Positions 60,162 through 64,000 of a stretch of DNA of 64,000 bases are shown here, piece by piece (position 1 is the first letter of the stretch; every line of letters starts with the position of its first letter). Source of the DNA: Leifsonia sp. Root4 (lineage in GTDB: Bacteria; Actinomycetota; Actinomycetes; Actinomycetales; Microbacteriaceae); assembly GCF_001425085.1 (NCBI RefSeq), contig NZ_LMDN01000004.1, positions 248,001 through 312,000 on the forward strand, read 5' to 3'. Both the position numbers and the translations under genes were made by a program. The notes below the pieces were generated by a model that was not told where the DNA came from, made no database searches, and saw only the letters and a program-made list of their open reading frames with translations.

Positions 60162-60764
60162 TTACGCCGGATCGGCGGCGGGCGGCGTCTGTGCCTTGCG
60201 CGGCTTCTTCACCGTGGGTGCCGCGGTCTTCGATCCAGCGGCGATCGCTTCCGCGGCAATCGGTTCGGCGGCCGGAGCGACGGCGTCCGCGAGCTTCGGG
60301 GTGACGACCGGCTTGCGCCTGGGCTTGGCCGCGGGCTTGGCCGTGGGCTTGACGCCGGCCTTGGTGCCGCCGGCGGCCCGGGGCTTCGCCTCGGCGTCGG
60401 CCGCCTCGGCCGCTTCCCCACCGACGTTGAGCGTGTCGACGAGATCGACCGCGTGATTGGTGCTCACGATGATGCGGGCATATTCCTCGTCGGCAATATC
60501 AATGATCACCGCTTGGCGCTTGTTCTTGATGATGAGGAAATCCTTGCCGCCGTGGAACTTCCAGGTGCCGATGGCGAGCACGAGCGGGATGAGCGCGCCC
60601 GGTGCGCGGATGCCGCGGATCCAGATCCACGGGTCATCGGTGATCGTGACGGAACGGATGGCCGCGCGCGGAACGGAGATCTCGTCGCGACGCAGGGCCA
60701 GCGCCTTTTCGGCAGCACTGAGTTGGATCTCAAGCCGGTCGGGGTGCACGCGCAGGGAGGCCAT
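60162..60764 (-). CDS. PH-like domain protein with Ala/Lys-rich tail
   Basis: 200-residue protein of unknown function. The first 110 residues form a compact beta-rich region (ISVPRAAIRSVTITDDPW then GTWKFHGGKDFLIIKNKRQA and VIIDIADEEYARIIV), which suggests a bacterial PH-like fold with a short hydrophobic stretch. The last 85 residues are a low-complexity Ala/Pro/Lys tail (KPTAKPAAKPRRKP), likely disordered and perhaps DNA- or membrane-binding. It converges on the winged-helix gene. Confidence 0.7.
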   Translation of the reverse strand: MASLRVHPDRLEIQLSAAEKALALRRDEISVPRAAIRSVTITDDPWIWIRGIRAPGALIPLVLAIGTWKFHGGKDFLIIKNKRQAVIIDIADEEYARIIVSTNHAVDLVDTLNVGGEAAEAADAEAKPRAAGGTKAGVKPTAKPAAKPRRKPVVTPKLADAVAPAAEPIAAEAIAAGSKTAAPTVKKPRKAQTPPAADPA

Positions 60765-60864
60765 GCACCCAGTCTGCCAAGAGCCGCCGACATTCGCCCT
60801 ATCGGAAACCTCACAATGCGGTGACGATGCTCTGTTGGGTGGGTCTCAGACGAAGAAACTCGTG

Positions 60865-60932
60865 GCATCGGTGGCGGTTCCTGAGTTTGCCGTGGTGATG
60901 GCTGCCGCCTTTCGCGACGCTGCGCGTCGCGC
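60865..60932. repeat. 68-base dispersed repeat with terminal hairpin, copy C
   Basis: The hairpin CGCGACGC-TGC-GCGTCGCG (60913-60931) lies 5 bases from the hemL stop. Over 68 bases it has 58 identities with copy A at 41993 by hand count. Confidence 0.75.
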
Positions 60933-60936
60933 CGTG

Positions 60937-62262
60937 TCAGTCGACGAGCACCGGCTGCGCTGCGGCAGCCGCGCGGGCAGCATCCGGCAGCGCGTCGAGG
61001 ATCCGCGTGATCGCACGCTCGTCGTGCGCAGCGGTCACGAACCAGGCCTCGAAGACCGACGGCGGCAGCGAGACTCCGTTGGCGAGCATCGACTGGAAGA
61101 AGGCCGGGTACCGGTAGGACTCCTGCGTGAGCACCTCGTCGTAGTTGCGGGCACCACCGGAGAGGTGCTCACCGAAGACGAAGCTGAACAGGTTGCCCGC
61201 CCGCTGCACGTGGTGCGCGACACCCTCGGCGGCCAGCGCGGCCGAGACCGCCTCGGAGATGAGCAGTGCGCTCGCATTGAGCTGGGCGTAGACGGCGTCA
61301 TCGGCCAGGCGCAGCGTCTCGAGTCCGGCAGCCACCGCGACCGGGTTCCCGGAGAGGGTGCCGGCCTGGTAGACCGGGCCGAGCGGCGCGAGGTAGTCCA
61401 TGACCTCGGCCCTGCCACCGAGGGCGGCGACGGGCAGCCCTCCACCGATGACCTTGCCGAAGGTGAACAGGTCGGGTGCGTAGCTCTCGGTGATGGGGTT
61501 CTCGAGGCCCCAGTAACCCGCGCTGCCGACGCGGAAGCCGGTGAGCACCTCGTCCATGATGAGAAGGGAGCCGTTCGCGTGCACGATCTCGGCGAGGCCG
61601 GCGTTGAAGCCGGGGTCGGGGGCGACAACACCCATATTCGCTGCGGCCGCCTCGGTGATCACGGCGGCGATGTTGGGCCCGTGCGTTGCGAACGCGGCGC
61701 GGACGGCCTCGAGGTCGTTGTAGGGCAGCACGAGGGTCTGAGCGGCCGTGGCCGCCGTCACACCCGCAGAGCCGGGCAGCGCGAGGGTGGCGAGCCCGGA
61801 GCCGGCAGCGGCCAGCAACCCGTCGGAGTGTCCGTGGTAGTGCCCGGCGAACTTCACGAGGAGCTCGCGCCCGGTGTAGCCGCGCGCCAGCCGGATCGCC
61901 GTCATCGTGGCCTCTGTGCCGGTCGAGACGAGACGCACCTTCTGAACGGGGGCGACCCGCTCCTCGATCAGTTCGGCCAGCTCGGTCTCGGCCGGGGTGC
62001 TCGCGCCGAAGGAGAGGCCGCGGGCCGCGGCATCCTGAACGACTTTGACGACGCGGGGGTGCGCGTGGCCGAGAATCGCGGGGCCCCAGCTCGCGACGAG
62101 GTCGACGTACTCGCGCCCCGCCGAGTCGGTGACGTATGCGCCCGACGCTTCGACGAGAAACAACGGCGTGCCGCCGACGGAGCGGAATGCACGAACCGGG
62201 GAGTTCACGCCGCCGGGGATTGCGGCCTGCGCGCGCTCGAAAAGGCTCTCATTGCTCGTCAT
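60937..62262 (-). CDS. hemL: Glutamate-1-semialdehyde 2,1-aminomutase
   Basis: 441-residue PLP enzyme of tetrapyrrole synthesis that turns glutamate 1-semialdehyde into 5-aminolevulinate. Starts with [20 protein letters not shown], has [30 protein letters not shown] and the PLP lysine Lys270 in [12 protein letters not shown]. The ATG at 62262 overlaps the hemB stop (ATGA); the open frame runs 60 codons further upstream inside hemB. Translational coupling to hemB is typical of actinobacteria. Confidence 0.95.
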   Translation of the reverse strand: MTSNESLFERAQAAIPGGVNSPVRAFRSVGGTPLFLVEASGAYVTDSAGREYVDLVASWGPAILGHAHPRVVKVVQDAAARGLSFGASTPAETELAELIEERVAPVQKVRLVSTGTEATMTAIRLARGYTGRELLVKFAGHYHGHSDGLLAAAGSGLATLALPGSAGVTAATAAQTLVLPYNDLEAVRAAFATHGPNIAAVITEAAAANMGVVAPDPGFNAGLAEIVHANGSLLIMDEVLTGFRVGSAGYWGLENPITESYAPDLFTFGKVIGGGLPVAALGGRAEVMDYLAPLGPVYQAGTLSGNPVAVAAGLETLRLADDAVYAQLNASALLISEAVSAALAAEGVAHHVQRAGNLFSFVFGEHLSGGARNYDEVLTQESYRYPAFFQSMLANGVSLPPSVFEAWFVTAAHDERAITRILDALPDAARAAAAAQPVLVD

Positions 62263-63248
62263 GCGACATCTCCAGTGTTCAGCCATCCGGCCAGTTCGGT
62301 TGCCCAGTATGTGAGCACAACATCGGCGCCGGCACGGCGGATGCCGAGCACCGATTCGTGTACGGCGCGCTTGCGGTCGATCCAGCCGTGCATCGCGGCG
62401 GCCTCGATCATCGCGTACTCGCCGGAGACCTGATATGCCCAAACGGGAATATCACTGGCTGCTGCGACATCGGCGAGCACGTCGAGGTAGCTGCCGGCCG
62501 GCTTCACCATGACGATGTCTGCGCCCTCGTCGATGTCGAGCAGTGCCTCGCGTAACCCCTCACGGCGGTTACCGGGATCCAGCTGGTAGCTGCGGCGATC
62601 TCCGTCGAGGGTCGACTCCACGGCGTCGCGGAACGGGCCGTAGAAGGCTGAGGCGTACTTGGCCGAGTAGGCGAGAACGGCGGTGTCGACGAATCCGGCG
62701 CCGTCGAGTGCCTCGCGCACCGCGGCGACCTGGCCGTCCATCATGCCGGAGAGGCCGAGCAGCTCCGAGCCGGATGCCGCCTGCACGAGCGCCATCTCGC
62801 GGTAGCGCTCGAGCGTCGCGTCGTTGTCGATGCGACCGCGCACGTCGAGAACGCCGCAGTGTCCGTGGTCGGTGAATTCGTCGAGGCAGAGGTCTGTCTG
62901 CACGACGAGGGCGTCGCCGACCTCATCGGCGACAACGCGTGTCGCGAGGTTCAGAATGCCCTGCGGGTCGGTGGCCCCCGTGCCCGTCGCGTCGCGGTGC
63001 TCCGGCACGCCGAACAGCATCACACCGCCGACGCCGGCGGCCGCGGCCTCCGCGACGGCGCCCTTCACGCTCTCCAGCGTGTGCTGCACGACGCCGGGCA
63101 TCGAGGAGATCGGGACGGGCCCTCCGCCTTCGCGGACGAAGATGGGGAGCACGAGCTGGCCGGGGTGAAGCCGGGTCTCGGAGGCGATGCGCCTGATCGC
63201 GGGGGTGGTGCGCAGGCGGCGTGGACGAATACGGGGAGTAACAGTCAC
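62259..63248 (-). CDS. hemB: Delta-aminolevulinic acid dehydratase
   Basis: 329-residue porphobilinogen synthase that condenses two 5-aminolevulinate molecules. The active-site lysines lie in [18 protein letters not shown] and [13 protein letters not shown], and metal ligands of the Mg2+-type in [19 protein letters not shown]. Start is a GTG. It is the first gene of a hemB-hemL pair; hemC and hemD are not in the window. A 34-base gap separates it from the prenyltransferase upstream. Confidence 0.95.
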   Translation of the reverse strand: MTVTPRIRPRRLRTTPAIRRIASETRLHPGQLVLPIFVREGGGPVPISSMPGVVQHTLESVKGAVAEAAAAGVGGVMLFGVPEHRDATGTGATDPQGILNLATRVVADEVGDALVVQTDLCLDEFTDHGHCGVLDVRGRIDNDATLERYREMALVQAASGSELLGLSGMMDGQVAAVREALDGAGFVDTAVLAYSAKYASAFYGPFRDAVESTLDGDRRSYQLDPGNRREGLREALLDIDEGADIVMVKPAGSYLDVLADVAAASDIPVWAYQVSGEYAMIEAAAMHGWIDRKRAVHESVLGIRRAGADVVLTYWATELAGWLNTGDVA

Positions 63249-63282
63249 CCAATCAGCCTACGTGCATCCGGCGCAGTCGGTA

Positions 63283-64000
63283 TCAGCCGCCGAGCGCCGT
63301 CACGATCAGGAGCATCGTGGCGAGGAAGCCGACGAGGTAATTGACCCAGAGGAAATGGCGCCAGCCGCCGTTCGCAGAACCGGAGTCGGCGTCGCTGACC
63401 GAGCGATACGGCCAGGCCAACACGAGATACGGGATGACGAGGAGTGCCGAGAGCGCGCCGGGCCACCCGATGAAGCAGAGCACGAGGCCCGCCGCGATCC
63501 AGCAGGCCATCGCGAGGCGAACCGTCGCGGCGGCCCCGAATGCCGTCGCGACGGAGCCGATCCCGCCCTCGCGGTCAGGCACGACGTCCTGAACGGCACC
63601 GAAGGCGTGGCTCGCGACCCCCCACAGGAAGAATGCACCGAGGATGGCGAGGATCTCGGGGCTGATCGTGGCTCCGGCCAACACGAGACCGTACACCGCT
63701 GGCGAGACGAAGTGCGTGCTCGAGGTGAGCGAATCCAGCACGGGGATCTCTTTGAAGCGCAGCCCGGGGACGGAGTACGCGGCAACGGCGAACAGGCTCA
63801 CCGCCAGTACCAGCCAGGAGGCCGGGGAGCCCATCACGCAGAGCGCCAGGACGAACGGTGCGCAGAGCGCAACGGCGGCAATGAGCGTCGTGCGGTGCAT
63901 GCCGGTGTCGAGCAATGCCCCCTCGACACCACCCTTGCGGGGGTTGGCCACGTCGGAGGCGTAGTCGAAGACGTCATTGATGCCGTACATGGCGAGGTTG
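63283..64000 (-). CDS. UbiA-family prenyltransferase (N-terminus beyond the window)
   Basis: The last 239 or so residues of a membrane prenyltransferase. The visible part begins with the Mg-diphosphate motif NDVFDYASD and NPRKGGVEGAL, followed by several hydrophobic helices and a second motif DVVPDREGG. The frame continues through the window end, so the first helices are missing. The NPRKGG-EGALL pattern is close to lycopene elongase CrtEb, which adds C5 units to make C50 carotenoids, but other UbiA roles cannot be excluded. Confidence 0.85.
   Translation of the reverse strand, partial: NLAMYGINDVFDYASDVANPRKGGVEGALLDTGMHRTTLIAAVALCAPFVLALCVMGSPASWLVLAVSLFAVAAYSVPGLRFKEIPVLDSLTSSTHFVSPAVYGLVLAGATISPEILAILGAFFLWGVASHAFGAVQDVVPDREGGIGSVATAFGAAATVRLAMACWIAAGLVLCFIGWPGALSALLVIPYLVLAWPYRSVSDADSGSANGGWRHFLWVNYLVGFLATMLLIVTALGG

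Noticed and set aside
60457-62433. A 658-codon frame on the plus strand opposite hemL
   Set aside because: It is antisense to HemL, shows no family pattern and has no ribosome site.

Overview
The window reads as one stretch of a high-GC Gram-positive actinobacterial chromosome, most likely a member of the Microbacteriaceae. The basis is codon usage strongly biased to G/C at third positions, actinobacterial gene pairings (ddaH-like/rocD, YCII/DUF6596 sigma factor, GntR-prpDBC, hemB-hemL next to a UbiA prenyltransferase), and intergenic repeats of the TTGAGC(n)TGTCGAAA and CGATACGCTCGCT types that I associate with this family. The taxon is an inference; no rRNA gene is present. I saw no tRNA, rRNA, insertion sequence, CRISPR array or prophage.

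Layout. 1-4.1 kb: end of an MFS transporter and two tandem, paralogous type-B carboxylesterases. 4.2-9.7 kb: trpF, a POT peptide transporter, then a coupled ddaH-like/rocD pair (arginine-type catabolism) divergent from an Lrp/AsnC regulator and a YtrA-type GntR regulator. 9.9-14.8 kb: a PutA-type bifunctional proline dehydrogenase/P5C dehydrogenase divergent from a LysR regulator that carries a genomic repeat read in frame. 14.8-23.1 kb: housekeeping and membrane genes (holin-like, SLC13, META lipoprotein, FAD oxidoreductase, pepA, SRPBCC, AI-2E family).

23.3-38.2 kb is the accessory part. A first operon (MHS transporter, nucleoside hydrolase, cytidine-deaminase-like protein) and a second minus-strand operon, 36721 down to 29051 (MBL hydrolase, uronate-dehydrogenase-like SDR, D-2-hydroxyacid dehydrogenase, OtnI/Hyi-like isomerase, Asp/Glu-racemase-like protein, DUF1537 kinase, class II aldolase, a substrate-binding protein without signal peptide, a second nucleoside hydrolase) are preceded by the same palindrome CTATACTATAG. 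The second is flanked by a DUF1097 membrane protein and a GntR/FCD regulator. Between the two operons lie a CopB-type copper ATPase with a CsoR-like operator and a decayed GntR/FCD fragment. Together the genes suggest an inducible pathway that releases a sugar from a nucleoside-like glycoside and oxidises it through lactone, sugar acid, keto acid and phospho-keto acid steps. I regard this as the best candidate for an undescribed system.

38.2-41.9 kb: a sigma factor/YCII pair, an ArsR/SRPBCC pair preceded by two identical palindromes, and a thioesterase. 42-46.4 kb: the methylcitrate (propionate) operon with its GntR regulator and TGTATACA-type operators. 46.5-64 kb: CPBP protease, HIBYL-CoA hydrolase, LysE exporter, TrhO, LssY-like, PEP-mutase-like, GH3 glucosidase, PanD, an ABC exporter, an AcuI-like reductase, a winged-helix protein, HemL-HemB and a truncated UbiA prenyltransferase. 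A 68-base dispersed element with a covarying hairpin occurs at 41993, 56061 and 60865.
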